Below are positions 13,929 through 21,646 of a DNA stretch of 64,000 bases, one piece after another (position 1 is the stretch's first letter; each line of letters starts with the position of its first letter). Where the stretch lies: assembly GCF_900104515.1 (NCBI RefSeq), contig NZ_FNJL01000010.1:26645-90644 (forward strand). The letters are read 5' to 3'. The stretch is from Paracidovorax cattleyae (GTDB taxonomy: Bacteria > Pseudomonadota > Gammaproteobacteria > Burkholderiales > Burkholderiaceae_C). The notes under the pieces are model-generated. The model saw nothing but the letters and a program-made list of their open reading frames with translations. It ran no database searches and had not been told where the DNA came from. The translations under genes and the position numbers were made by a program.

Positions 13929-15220
13929 TGACGCAAACCCTCAACCTCGCCGCGCGAGAGCACGGCAGCCGGGTGCTGGGCGAATGGATCGCCGGGCGCG
14001 AGGGCGCCGCGGCGCGCGCCGGCCTGCTGGCGCTGGGCGAGAACACGGTGGAGAACGGCACGCTAAACATCAGCGAGCTGGCGAATCTGCTGGGCGCCAG
14101 TGCGCGCTCGGCGGCCGGTGTGCCGGTGACGAAGGAATCCGCGATCCGCGTGTCCGTGGTGTACGCCGCCGTGGCCCTGGTGGCCGGGGCGATCGCCTCG
14201 CTGCCGCTGGCCATCTACGAGCGGGACGACCGCACAAAGGTGGATCACGACTACTGGTTTTTGCTCAACGAGCGCGCCGCGGATGGCTGGACGTCCTTCG
14301 CCTTCTGGGAATACCTCATCAGCTCCAAGCTGTTCCATGGGGACGGTTTCGGGCGGCTGATCCGGTCGAGCGTGCGCAGCTCCAAGATCATCGGCATGGA
14401 GCCGCTGCACCCGCTGTCGGTGGATCCCTTTCGCCACCAGGGCCGCGTGCTCTACCGGGTCAACCCGATCGACGGCAGCCCGGCCTACACGGCGGACAGC
14501 GCGGACATCCTGCACCTGTCGAGCCTGGGCTTCGACGGGCTGCGCAGTCCGAGCCCGATCACCTACGCGGGCCGCGAGGCGATCGGCGCCGCCATCGCCG
14601 CGCAGGACTACGCGAGCAGGTTCTTCGCGGGCGGCGCGAACATCGATTACGCGCTCAAGACCGCCAGCAGGTTGACCAAGGAGCAGCTCACCGAGCTGAA
14701 GGCGTCGCTGCTGGCCCGCGCGCAGAACGGGGGCCGCGGGCCGCTGATCCTGTCCGGGGGGCTGGAGCCGGCGCAGTTGTCGATCAACAGCAAGGACGCC
14801 GAGATCCTCGCCACGCGCATGTTCAGCGTGGAGGAGATCTCGCGCATCCTCGGCGTGCCCCCGCACATGATCGGCCACACCGACAAGACGACGAGCTGGG
14901 GCTCGGGCATCGAGCAGCAGGGCATCGGCTTCGTGCGGTACACGCTGCAGCGCCACCTGACGCAGTCGGCACAGGAGCTGAACTACAAGCTGTGGCCGGT
15001 GCGCGAACGCTTCTTCGTGGAGCACCTGGTGGAGGCGCTGGAACGCGCGGACCTGAAGAGCCGCTACGAGGCCTACCGGATCGCCATGGGCCGGGCCGGA
15101 GAGATGCCGTGGATGGATGCGCAGGAGGTGCGGCGGCGCGAGAACCTGCCGCCCAACGCCAACCTGAAGACGAACCCCGGCAAGGCCGGCAAGGACAGCG
15201 ATGAAAAACCGCCTGAATAA
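13928..15220 (+). CDS. Portal protein, HK97 type
   Basis: The product has 430 residues, normal for the family. Typical segments are visible: SAIRVSVVYAAVALVAGAIA, LPLAIYER, DYWFLLNERAADGWTSFAFWE, the DILHLSS strand, and FSVEEISRILGVPPHMIGH near 300. It forms the dodecameric DNA gate of the head. The start overlaps the terminase stop (TGATG) and the 3' end overlaps the protease gene by 20 bases. Confidence 0.94.
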   Translation: MTQTLNLAAREHGSRVLGEWIAGREGAAARAGLLALGENTVENGTLNISELANLLGASARSAAGVPVTKESAIRVSVVYAAVALVAGAIASLPLAIYERDDRTKVDHDYWFLLNERAADGWTSFAFWEYLISSKLFHGDGFGRLIRSSVRSSKIIGMEPLHPLSVDPFRHQGRVLYRVNPIDGSPAYTADSADILHLSSLGFDGLRSPSPITYAGREAIGAAIAAQDYASRFFAGGANIDYALKTASRLTKEQLTELKASLLARAQNGGRGPLILSGGLEPAQLSINSKDAEILATRMFSVEEISRILGVPPHMIGHTDKTTSWGSGIEQQGIGFVRYTLQRHLTQSAQELNYKLWPVRERFFVEHLVEALERADLKSRYEAYRIAMGRAGEMPWMDAQEVRRRENLPPNANLKTNPGKAGKDSDEKPPE

Positions 15221-15992
15221 GCTCTACGCCGACAACCGTCGGGCCGCGGCGCGCCGCTTCGATGTGGTCGCGGCGGCCGACTCCCCGGACGTGCAGATCT
15301 TCCTCTACGACCACATCGTCTCCAGCGAGGAAGAGGCGGAGTGGTGGGGCGGGGTGGCGCCGGAGTCCTTCGTGAAGGCCGTCTACGCCGTGGACGCCAA
15401 CGCCACCATCCACCTGCACATCAACAGCCCGGGCGGTTCGGTGTTCGCGGCCCGCGCCATGGAGCAGGCACTGCGCCTGCATAAGGGGCGGTTGGTGGTG
15501 CACATTGACGGTCTGGCCGCAAGCGCGGCCACGTTCATCGCCATGGCCGGCGACGAGGTGGTGATGGGCAAGGGCGCCATGTTCATGATCCACAAGGCAT
15601 GGACCGGGATGTGGGGCAACGCGGCCGACCTGCGCAAGGAAGCCGACCTGCTCGACAAGATCGACGGCACCTTGGCGGAGACCTATGCCGCGAAGACCGG
15701 CCAGCCGCTGGAAGACGTCAGCGCGTGGATGGCCGCCGAAACGTGGTTCACGGCGCAAGAAGCGATGGACGCCGGGTTTGCCGACTCGATCGCCGAGGCG
15801 GAGGCAAAGGCCTGCGCTTGGAACCTCTCCGCCTACGAGAACGCGCCGAAGGGGGCGAGCCCGGCGGCTGCCACGCCGCCCGCCGCACCGGTGGCGGCCC
15901 CGCCTGAGCCGGCAGCCGCCTACGCCACCGCCGAACACCGCGACCGCCAGCAGCAGCGCCTGCGCGTGCTGGCTCGCCTTGCCCATCAGTAA
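15201..15992 (+). CDS. ClpP-type (S14) prohead protease
   Basis: The product has 263 residues. The catalytic triad is visible: Ser in GLAASAATF, His in MFMIHKAW, Asp in KIDGT; INSPGGSVF forms the oxyanion strand. The last 50 residues are an Ala/Pro-rich tail. It should cleave the N-terminal delta domain of the capsid protein during head maturation. It lies between portal and capsid genes. Confidence 0.93.
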   Translation: MKNRLNKLYADNRRAAARRFDVVAAADSPDVQIFLYDHIVSSEEEAEWWGGVAPESFVKAVYAVDANATIHLHINSPGGSVFAARAMEQALRLHKGRLVVHIDGLAASAATFIAMAGDEVVMGKGAMFMIHKAWTGMWGNAADLRKEADLLDKIDGTLAETYAAKTGQPLEDVSAWMAAETWFTAQEAMDAGFADSIAEAEAKACAWNLSAYENAPKGASPAAATPPAAPVAAPPEPAAAYATAEHRDRQQQRLRVLARLAHQ

Positions 15993-16015
15993 AGCGCCTC
16001 GCGCAGCTGAGAACG

Positions 16016-16039
16016 GCCGCCCACCGAGGCGGCTTTTTT
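16016..16039 (+). terminator. Intrinsic terminator between protease and capsid genes
   Basis: Stem GCCGCC/GGCGGC with a 6-base loop followed by six T. It lies inside the late operon just before the capsid ribosome-binding site. It could trim the level of upstream genes or require a modified polymerase. Confidence 0.7.
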
Positions 16040-16084
16040 ACGTCCCTACGACCTGCGCGAGCGGTCACATCCGAAAGGTATCCC

Positions 16085-17332
16085 ATGAGCAAACTCGCTC
16101 AACTGCGCGCCCAGCGCGACGCCAAGGCCAAGAAGGCCAACGAACTGAACGCCAAGACCCCCGCCGACCAGCGCATGCCGGCAGCGGACGCGGCGGAAAT
16201 GGACGCCGTGCTGGCCGAAATCGAAGCCATCGACGGCGAGATCGCGCGCGAGAACCGCCTGGCGCAGATTGCTGGCGACGAGCGCGCCGAGCACGAAGCC
16301 GCCGCCAACGCGGCCACCACCGCCGGCGGCGGCAGTGCCTCGCCCGAGGCCGGCGCGCTGCGTGCCATGCTGACGGGCGGCATCTCCGCGCTGACGCCCG
16401 AGCAGCGCCAGGCCCTGCTGGCCCGGCAGAACCCCGACATTCGCGCGGCCATGTCCACGACGACCGGCTCCGAAGGCGGCTACACCGTCGCGACGGAGTT
16501 CAGCCGCTCGCTGGTCGAAGCCATGAAGATGATGGGCGGCGTGCGCGCGGTGGCCAGCACCATCCAGACGTCCACCGGGGCCCAGATGCTGTTCCCCACC
16601 TCGGACGCCACGGCCGAGGAGGGCGAGATCGTCGGCCAGAACGCCACCGTATCGGTGGGCGAGACGACCTTCGGTCAGGCCTCGCTGGACGTCTACAAGT
16701 ACAGCTCCAAGTCGATCGCGCTGCCCTTCGAGTTGCTGCAGGACTCGATGTTCGACATCGAGGCCTACATCCGGAACCTCCTGGCCCTGCGCCTGTACCG
16801 CATCCAGAACCGTCACCAGACCGTGGGCACCGGCACCGGCCAGCCGCGCGGCCTCGCCACCGCAGCGCCCGTCGGCAAGGTGGGCGCGACGGGCCAGACC
16901 ACCACCGTCACCTATGACGACCTGGTGGACCTGGAGCATTCGGTGGACCCCATCTACCGCGCCGGCTCGAAGCTGATGCTGCATGACGACATGCTCAAGG
17001 CCGTCCGCAAGATCAAGGACACGCAGGGTCGCCCGATCTTCGTGCCCGGCTACGAAGCGGGCAACCCCGGCGGTGCGCCCGACCGCCTGCTGGGCCGCGA
17101 AATCGTGCTGAACCAGAACATGCCTGGACCGGGCGCCAGCGCCAAGTCCATCCTGTTCGGCCAGATGTCGAAGTACCTGATCCGCGACGTGATGGACGTC
17201 ACGCTGTTCCGCATGACCGACAGCGCGTACACGCTGAAGGGCCAGGTGGGCTTCGTCGCCTTCTGCCGCTCGGGCGGCAACCTGATCGACGTCGGCGGCG
17301 CCGTGAAGGCCTACCAGCACCCCGCCACCTGA
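16085..17332 (+). CDS. Major capsid protein, HK97 fold
   Basis: The product has 415 residues. Residues 1-110 are a coiled-coil delta domain (MSKLAQLRAQRDAKAKKANE, Ala/Glu-rich helix) that acts as scaffold and is removed by the protease. The mature part starts near TTTGSEGGYTVATEFS and shows family marks such as ALPFELLQDS, GTGTGQPRGLA and YLIRDVMDVT. It builds the icosahedral shell. A hairpin of GCCCGGGC type (about 17345-17370) follows without a U tract. Confidence 0.95.
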   Translation: MSKLAQLRAQRDAKAKKANELNAKTPADQRMPAADAAEMDAVLAEIEAIDGEIARENRLAQIAGDERAEHEAAANAATTAGGGSASPEAGALRAMLTGGISALTPEQRQALLARQNPDIRAAMSTTTGSEGGYTVATEFSRSLVEAMKMMGGVRAVASTIQTSTGAQMLFPTSDATAEEGEIVGQNATVSVGETTFGQASLDVYKYSSKSIALPFELLQDSMFDIEAYIRNLLALRLYRIQNRHQTVGTGTGQPRGLATAAPVGKVGATGQTTTVTYDDLVDLEHSVDPIYRAGSKLMLHDDMLKAVRKIKDTQGRPIFVPGYEAGNPGGAPDRLLGREIVLNQNMPGPGASAKSILFGQMSKYLIRDVMDVTLFRMTDSAYTLKGQVGFVAFCRSGGNLIDVGGAVKAYQHPAT

Positions 17333-17393
17333 TGGCGCAGGCCCGGGCACCGCGCCCGGGCGCATCACCCAACCTGTTTAGAGGAGCTACATC

Positions 17394-17849
17394 ATGGCGA
17401 AGCAGCAACCCACTTCCACGGTCCCGACCGCCACCGGCGACAAGGTCACCGTGCCCGACGGCGAACTCAACACGGCCGCCGACCCCAAGACGGCGAACGG
17501 CGACGAGGTGCGCAAGCAGAACGGCATCAGCGCGTCCGCCACGGCGGAGCAGGTGCTGGCCGACGGCGGCAAGGACACCATCGACCACACCGCGAAGGCC
17601 ACCGAGCGCCCGGACGTGCAAGCCGCGCCCGATCCCGCCGCAGCGCCAGCCGCGTCCGGCAAGGCCGTGGACGGCCGCGTGCTGGCGGCCATCACCTTCG
17701 GCGCGGTGCGCTTCGAGCCCAACGACGTGATCGAGGGCGTGCCCGAGAAGCTCGCGAAGCAGCACGCCGACTCGATCGACACGACGCCGGAAGCGGTGGC
17801 CTACGCCCGCGCGCATGGCTTCCCCGCCCGGGCCTACCCCAAGGACTGA
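17394..17849 (+). CDS. Hypothetical head-region protein
   Basis: The product has 151 residues and a strong GAGGAG ribosome-binding site. The N-terminal 90 residues are low-complexity, Thr/Ala/Asp-rich and probably disordered. The C-terminal 55 (VLAAITFGAVRFEPNDVIEG, AVAYARAHGFPARAYP) look folded. Its position between the capsid and connector genes suggests a head decoration or completion protein, but no family is recognised. Confidence 0.75.
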   Translation: MAKQQPTSTVPTATGDKVTVPDGELNTAADPKTANGDEVRKQNGISASATAEQVLADGGKDTIDHTAKATERPDVQAAPDPAAAPAASGKAVDGRVLAAITFGAVRFEPNDVIEGVPEKLAKQHADSIDTTPEAVAYARAHGFPARAYPKD

Positions 17850-17852
17850 GGG

Positions 17853-18176
17853 ATGCCGAAGATCGACCTCCCGACGGCGCGGGAGCACCTCCGCGTGGAG
17901 GCCGATGAAGCCCAGGACGCGCTGATCGAGACGTGGCTCCGGGCGGCATACCTCGCCGTGGAGGGGAAGATCTTCCGCCGCGTGCACGCGGACACCGTGC
18001 CGCCGGAAGACCTCTATGGCGTGGTGGCGGACGAGGCGATCAACTCCGCTGCGCTGCTGATCCTGGGGCACCTCTTCGCCAACCGCGAGGCGGTGGCCGA
18101 AGGCTCCCGCGCACCGGTGCCGATGGGCGCGGAGTGGCTCCTGCAGCCGTACATCAACTTCGACGGGGGAGCGTGA
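17853..18176 (+). CDS. Head-tail connector, gp6-like
   Basis: The product has 107 residues. It begins MPKIDLPTAREHLRVEADEA and contains AYLAVEGKIFRR and SAALLILGHLFANRE, the helical pattern of HK97 gp6-like adaptors that sit under the portal. Order (capsid, gp6, closure, gp10) is standard. Confidence 0.85.
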   Translation: MPKIDLPTAREHLRVEADEAQDALIETWLRAAYLAVEGKIFRRVHADTVPPEDLYGVVADEAINSAALLILGHLFANREAVAEGSRAPVPMGAEWLLQPYINFDGGA

Positions 18177-18177
18177 C

Positions 18178-18507
18178 ATGCTGCGAGCAGGAGACCTGAA
18201 CCGCCGCATCACCATCCAGCGCCGTGGCACGGCGACGGACACCTGGGGCTCTCCGGTGCCGGGAGCCGAGAACTGGGCCGAGGTCGGCAAGGCCCGGGCC
18301 AGCATCAAGACGCTGTCCGGGCTCGGCGCCATCAAGGCGGACGCCCAGGCGTCCACCGTCAAGGCGTCCATCCGCGTGCGCTGGCGCACCGACCTGGCCG
18401 CCGGCATGCGCGTGCTACACGGCGGCACGGTCTACGACGTGCAGGCAGTGCTGCCGGATGTTGCGGGTCGAGAGCACGTTGATCTGGTGTGCGAGGTGGC
18501 CCGATGA
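18178..18507 (+). CDS. Head closure protein (gp7/gp16-like)
   Basis: The product has 109 residues, beta-rich. The opening MLRAGDLNRRITIQRRG and the later IRVRWRTDLAAGMRVLHGG and YDVQAV strands are hallmarks of the head-tail stopper family. It should seal the packaged head and dock the tail. It ends with a 4-base overlap into the next gene. Confidence 0.87.
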   Translation: MLRAGDLNRRITIQRRGTATDTWGSPVPGAENWAEVGKARASIKTLSGLGAIKADAQASTVKASIRVRWRTDLAAGMRVLHGGTVYDVQAVLPDVAGREHVDLVCEVAR

Positions 18508-19034
18508 GCTTCACCGTCGATGCCGACACCACCGGGTTGGAGAGCTACCTGGACGAACTGGGCGATGAAGCGGAGGCCGCGGTGCGGCCCGCAGCGCAGG
18601 CGGGCGCGCAGGTGCTCTACGAACAGGTCCAGCGAAATGTCGCCGGGCTGGGGCGCCGGACAGGCAAGCTGGCGGCATCGATCTACCAGGCGTACAGCGC
18701 GAGCAAGTCCGGCGACGGCAAGGCCACCTATGACGTGTCATGGAACCACCGCAAGGCGCCCCATGGGCACCTGGTGGAGTACGGCTACCTGCAGCGCTAC
18801 GTGTACCGCCCCGACGGCATGGGCCCGGTGGTGCGCCCAGGGATGGACGGCCAGCCGCGCCCCGGCCGGCGCGCCACCCGCGAGCAGAAGGATGCCTACT
18901 ACCTGACGCTGCCCGCGCCGCGGATCGTGCCCGGCAAGGCGTTCGTGCGCGGTGCAGCGTCGGTCATGGATGCAGCCTACAAGGCCGCCGAGGCGGAGAT
19001 GCGGCGCCGCGTCGCGCAGAGGGGATCGGCATGA
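18504..19034 (+). CDS. HK97 gp10-like tail completion protein
   Basis: The product has 176 residues, starting MSFTVDADTTGLESYLDEL. It has the gp10 pattern: an N-terminal helix, AQAGAQVLYEQVQRNV, then GHLVEYGYLQRY and an RIVPGKAFVRGA segment near the C-terminus. Proteins of this group act at the head-tail joint. It overlaps both neighbours by 4 bases. Confidence 0.85.
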   Translation: MSFTVDADTTGLESYLDELGDEAEAAVRPAAQAGAQVLYEQVQRNVAGLGRRTGKLAASIYQAYSASKSGDGKATYDVSWNHRKAPHGHLVEYGYLQRYVYRPDGMGPVVRPGMDGQPRPGRRATREQKDAYYLTLPAPRIVPGKAFVRGAASVMDAAYKAAEAEMRRRVAQRGSA

Positions 19035-19387
19035 GCTTGGAAGAAGACCTGGTTGCGGCGCTGCGCACGCAATGCCCGCGGGTGTTCCCGATGACCGCAC
19101 CCTACGACACCCCCACGCCCTACGTGGTGTGGCAGCACGTCGGTGGAGAGCCGATCCGCTTCCTCGACAACTCGGCGCCGCCGACGCGCCACGCCGACAT
19201 CCAGATCACCGCTTGGGCCACCACGCCGAAGGCGGCATTGGACCTGCTGCGCGGCATCGAAGAAACGCTGTGCGCCTCGACTGCGCTGCAGGCCTCGCCG
19301 CGGGCCGAGCCCACCTCAGCCTACGACGACGGCGACGAGCTCACCGGCGCGCTGCAGACCTTCAGTGTCTGGGGCGCGCGCACCTGA
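19031..19387 (+). CDS. Tail terminator/completion protein (DUF3168-like)
   Basis: The product has 118 residues. It begins MSLEEDLVAALRTQCPRVFP and contains TPYVVWQHVGGEP and ADIQITAWATTPKAALDLLRGIEE, characteristic of DUF3168-type tail terminators that stop tube growth. Placed directly before the tail tube region, though a homing-type HNH gene now separates it from the tube gene. Confidence 0.85.
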   Translation: MSLEEDLVAALRTQCPRVFPMTAPYDTPTPYVVWQHVGGEPIRFLDNSAPPTRHADIQITAWATTPKAALDLLRGIEETLCASTALQASPRAEPTSAYDDGDELTGALQTFSVWGART

Positions 19388-19414
19388 GTTCCGGCCTCTG
19401 ACCAACCTTCAACC

Positions 19415-19438
19415 AGCCCGCCGCGCGCGGGCTTTTCT
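19415..19438 (+). terminator. Intrinsic terminator before the HNH-AP2 gene
   Basis: Stem AGCCCGC/GCGGGCT (19415-19421 with 19427-19433), 5-base loop, then TTTTCT. It lies between the tail completion gene and the inserted endonuclease gene. Confidence 0.65.
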
Positions 19439-19454
19439 GTTTCTGGAGCACCCG

Positions 19455-19958
19455 ATGAACGAACTGACGGCAGAGGCCGTGCGTGCAGCGCTCGACTACG
19501 ACCCGCAAACCGGGAGGTTCACGCGAAGGAAGCGCACGGCGCAGTGCCACCGGATCGGTGACGCCGCCGACATGCCCGGGCACGGGAGCCTTGCCGGCTA
19601 CCTCGTGGTGAGCCTGGTCGGAAAGAAGTGGCTCGCGCACCGGCTGGCCTGGCTGCACGTTCATGGCGTTTGTCCACAGCACGAAATCGACCACATCAAC
19701 GGCGACCCTTCTGACAACCGCATCGCCAATCTCCGCGATGTGCGGACCGTGGTGAACGCGCAGAACAAACGCCGGGCCCGTGTTGACAGTCGCTCGGGCC
19801 TGCTCGGCGCAGCGATGTGCAAGCAGTCCGGGAAGTTCAGGGCGCGGATTCAGGTGGCGAAAAAGTTCATCCACATCGGGATGTTCGCTACGGCAGAAGA
19901 GGCGCACGCCGCCTACATGGCCGCGAAAAGGAAATTGCACCCGGGCTTCGCGGCCTGA
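19455..19958 (+). CDS. Free-standing HNH homing-type endonuclease with AP2-like tail
   Basis: The product has 167 residues. Residues 60-105 form the HNH core: WLAHRLAWLHVHG, EIDHINGDPSDNRIANLRDV, QNKRR. The C-terminal 50 residues (SGLLGAAMCKQSGKFRARIQ, KFIHIGMFATAEEAHAAYMAA) match the AP2-like DNA-binding module of homing endonucleases. It is flanked by two terminator hairpins and interrupts the normal tail gene order, as a mobile intruder would. It is not needed for the virion. Confidence 0.88.
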   Translation: MNELTAEAVRAALDYDPQTGRFTRRKRTAQCHRIGDAADMPGHGSLAGYLVVSLVGKKWLAHRLAWLHVHGVCPQHEIDHINGDPSDNRIANLRDVRTVVNAQNKRRARVDSRSGLLGAAMCKQSGKFRARIQVAKKFIHIGMFATAEEAHAAYMAAKRKLHPGFAA

Positions 19959-19968
19959 GTGCTGATCG

Positions 19969-19984
19969 AGCCCTGACGGGCTTT
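19969..19984 (+). terminator. Short terminator after the HNH-AP2 gene
   Basis: Stem AGCCC/GGGCT with a 4-base loop and TTT tail. Further GC-rich hairpins follow (an 8-bp CGCCCGCG/CGCGGGCG stem at 19991-20025, and CGCCCG/CGGGCG at about 20035-20051) before the tail gene's ribosome-binding site. Confidence 0.5.
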
Positions 19985-20064
19985 CACTAACGCCCGCGCA
20001 CGCGGGAGAACTGCCCTCGCGGGCGCATATCTGACGCCCGTATAACGGGCGGGAAGGAACTATC

Positions 20065-20718
20065 ATCGCAGTCTCTCTCCCCGACGGCGCGACCGTCGCC
20101 ATCGCAACCTCCTACGGCACCGCCAAGGCGATCAGCGCGATTTCCAACGCGGCGCCGGGCGTCGCCACCAGCACGGCCCACGGTCTCGCCAACGGTGTGT
20201 TCTTCGAGCTCAAGACCGGCTGGCAGAAGATCAGCGAGCGGATCTTCAAGACCGCCAACGTGGCCACCAACTCACTCGAGGTGGCCGGCACCGACACCAC
20301 CGATGTGAACCGCTTCCCCGCGGGCTCCTCGGCCGGCTCGCTGCGCGAGATCCTCGCCTGGACGCAGATCCCGCAGATCCTGGAATTCACGACCAACGGC
20401 GGTGACCAGCAGTTCGCCAATTTCTCGTTCCTCGAGGAAGACTACGAGCGCCAGCTGCCCACCGTGACCGCTGCGCAGTCCATCCAGATCGGTATCGGCG
20501 ATGACCCCACGCTGCCCGGCTACCAGGCCCTGAAGGCGGCCGGCGAGGCCCGCGCCATCCGCGCCATCAAGATCACGCTGCCCAATGGCTCGGTGATCCT
20601 CTACAACGGCTACGTGTCGTTCAACGAAACGCCCACGCTGACCAAGGGCCAGGTGATGCAGGTGCGCGCCACCATCTCCCTGCAAGGCCGCCCGGTGCGC
20701 TACCAGTCGGGCACCTGA
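20065..20718 (+). CDS. Major tail tube protein; start codon appears to be ATC
   Basis: The reading frame is open from 20035. The expected N-terminus, (M)AVSLPDGATVAIATSYGTA, begins at an ATC codon (20065-20067) six bases after a good ribosome-binding site (GGAAGGA, 20052-20058). No ATG, GTG or TTG lies in frame before GTG at 20197, which would drop 44 conserved-looking residues and has no ribosome-binding site. The rest (GGDQQFANFSFLEEDYE, LPNGSVILYNGYVSFNETP, QVMQVRATISLQG) is typical of siphophage tube subunits. Length from 20065 is 217 residues. Either AUC is used or an ATG has mutated. Confidence 0.82.
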   Translation: MAVSLPDGATVAIATSYGTAKAISAISNAAPGVATSTAHGLANGVFFELKTGWQKISERIFKTANVATNSLEVAGTDTTDVNRFPAGSSAGSLREILAWTQIPQILEFTTNGGDQQFANFSFLEEDYERQLPTVTAAQSIQIGIGDDPTLPGYQALKAAGEARAIRAIKITLPNGSVILYNGYVSFNETPTLTKGQVMQVRATISLQGRPVRYQSGT

Positions 20719-20735
20719 TCCGCCGCTTCTGCCTC

Positions 20736-20757
20736 AGGGCCCTTCGGGGCCCTTTTT
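20736..20757 (+). terminator. Terminator after the tail tube gene
   Basis: A 7-bp stem AGGGCCC/GGGCCCT with a TTCG tetraloop (20736-20753), then five T. Strong by sequence, yet placed before the tail chaperone genes of the same module. Confidence 0.75.
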
Positions 20758-20816
20758 CATGCCCCGCCGACCGTATGCGGCGAGGGTCTTTTTCTCTTCT
20801 CCGAAAGCACAACACC

Positions 20817-21236
20817 ATGGCAAAAATCGTACTGGGCAAGCGCCCCGAGACCTTCAAGCGCATCGTCTCCGTTCCGCTGCTGGACGGCAGCAAGGGCACC
20901 ATCGAGTGCGTGTTCAGGTATCGGACGCGCAAGGAATTCGGCGCGCTGGTGGATGGCATCCGGGCCGAGGCCGAGAAGACGGGCGCCCAGGCCACCGCCG
21001 AGGCCGCCACGGCGGAAGAAGGTGTGTCCGAGAAGCCGTGGAGCCTGCGCGACCACTTCGACAAGCTGGTGGGCACCAACGCGGAATACATGCTCCAGAT
21101 CCTGGTCGGCTGGAACCTCGACGTGGACCTGAGTGCGGAATCCCTGCAGCAGCTCTCCGACGAATTGCCGGCTGCGAGCGAGGCGATCGTGGACGCCTAC
21201 CGCGTGGCCATCACCGAAGGCCGCCTGGGAAACTGA
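20817..21236 (+). CDS. Tail assembly chaperone (gpG-like)
   Basis: The product has 139 residues. ATG at 20817 gives MAKIVLGKRPETFKRIVSVP, normal for the family; the upstream in-frame start lies in the terminator region. The protein ends EGRLGN at a TGA directly behind a slippery heptamer. A fraction of ribosomes should shift to give the longer gpGT form. It keeps the tape measure soluble and primes tube assembly. Confidence 0.85.
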   Translation: MAKIVLGKRPETFKRIVSVPLLDGSKGTIECVFRYRTRKEFGALVDGIRAEAEKTGAQATAEAATAEEGVSEKPWSLRDHFDKLVGTNAEYMLQILVGWNLDVDLSAESLQQLSDELPAASEAIVDAYRVAITEGRLGN

Positions 21237-21250
21237 CCGCGATCGCGCGG
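21227..21250 (+). promoter_or_regulatory. Programmed -1 frameshift site
   Basis: G GGA AAC (21227-21233) is a canonical X XXY YYZ heptamer in the gpG frame, directly before the TGA (21234-21236). A small hairpin CCGCG/CGCGG (21237-21241 with 21246-21250) follows at once. Shifting back one base continues as LTAIARSMYEP and reads to 21574. Lambda uses GGGAAAG at the same place. Confidence 0.85.
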
Positions 21251-21574
21251 TCCATGTACGAGCCCGAGGCGAGCGACGCCGAGCTCGCCGCGTGGGGGCT
21301 CCAGCGCAGCGACTACACAGGCAAGGCGACCGAGGTGTGGCCGGAGAACTGGCCCGTGTATGCGCTGTGGTCGCGCATCTGCAACCAGTGGCGCGTGGGC
21401 ATGGCCGGTGCGATCGCGCTGGATTACGGCGTGCTGTTCCATGAGCTGGACCGCGCCGACCTCGACCCCGATGAGTACGACGAGCGCTTCCACGACATCC
21501 AGGTGATTGAGTCCGAGGCGCTCACGATCTTCGCTGAGCGATCGGAACAGGCAAAAGTGAGCCGCGGCTCCTGA
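21233..21574 (+). CDS. T extension of the tail assembly chaperone (gpGT, by -1 frameshift)
   Basis: Read in the -1 frame from the slippery site, this adds 113 residues (LTAIARSMYEPEASDAELAAWGLQ...) to gpG, giving a fusion of about 252 residues (20817-21233 joined to 21233-21574). The extension, with its WPENWPVYALWSRICNQW and IALDYGVLFHELDR segments, is like DUF1799-type proteins in this position. An independent ATG at 21253 has no ribosome-binding site, so the fusion is the likely product. In lambda the T part contacts the tape measure. Confidence 0.82.
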   Translation: MTAIARSMYEPEASDAELAAWGLQRSDYTGKATEVWPENWPVYALWSRICNQWRVGMAGAIALDYGVLFHELDRADLDPDEYDERFHDIQVIESEALTIFAERSEQAKVSRGS

Positions 21575-21601
21575 CGCCGGCCCTACGGGGCCATCAATAC
21601 C

Positions 21602-21629
21602 AAGCCCTGCGGCACCCCGTGGGGCTTTT
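21602..21629 (+). terminator. Terminator-like hairpin before tape measure gene
   Basis: AAGCCC/GGGCTT stem (21602-21607 with 21622-21627) with an inner GC-rich loop and a TTTT tail. Weaker than the others. Confidence 0.5.
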
Positions 21630-21646
21630 GCATTTCTGGACACGCC

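Noticed and set aside
17345-17370. Terminator after the capsid gene
   Set aside because: There is a GC hairpin but no U tract, so it is at most an mRNA stability element.
21253-21574. Independent start of the T part of the tail chaperone at ATG 21253
   Set aside because: No ribosome-binding site, and the slippery heptamer gives a better explanation for the overlap.
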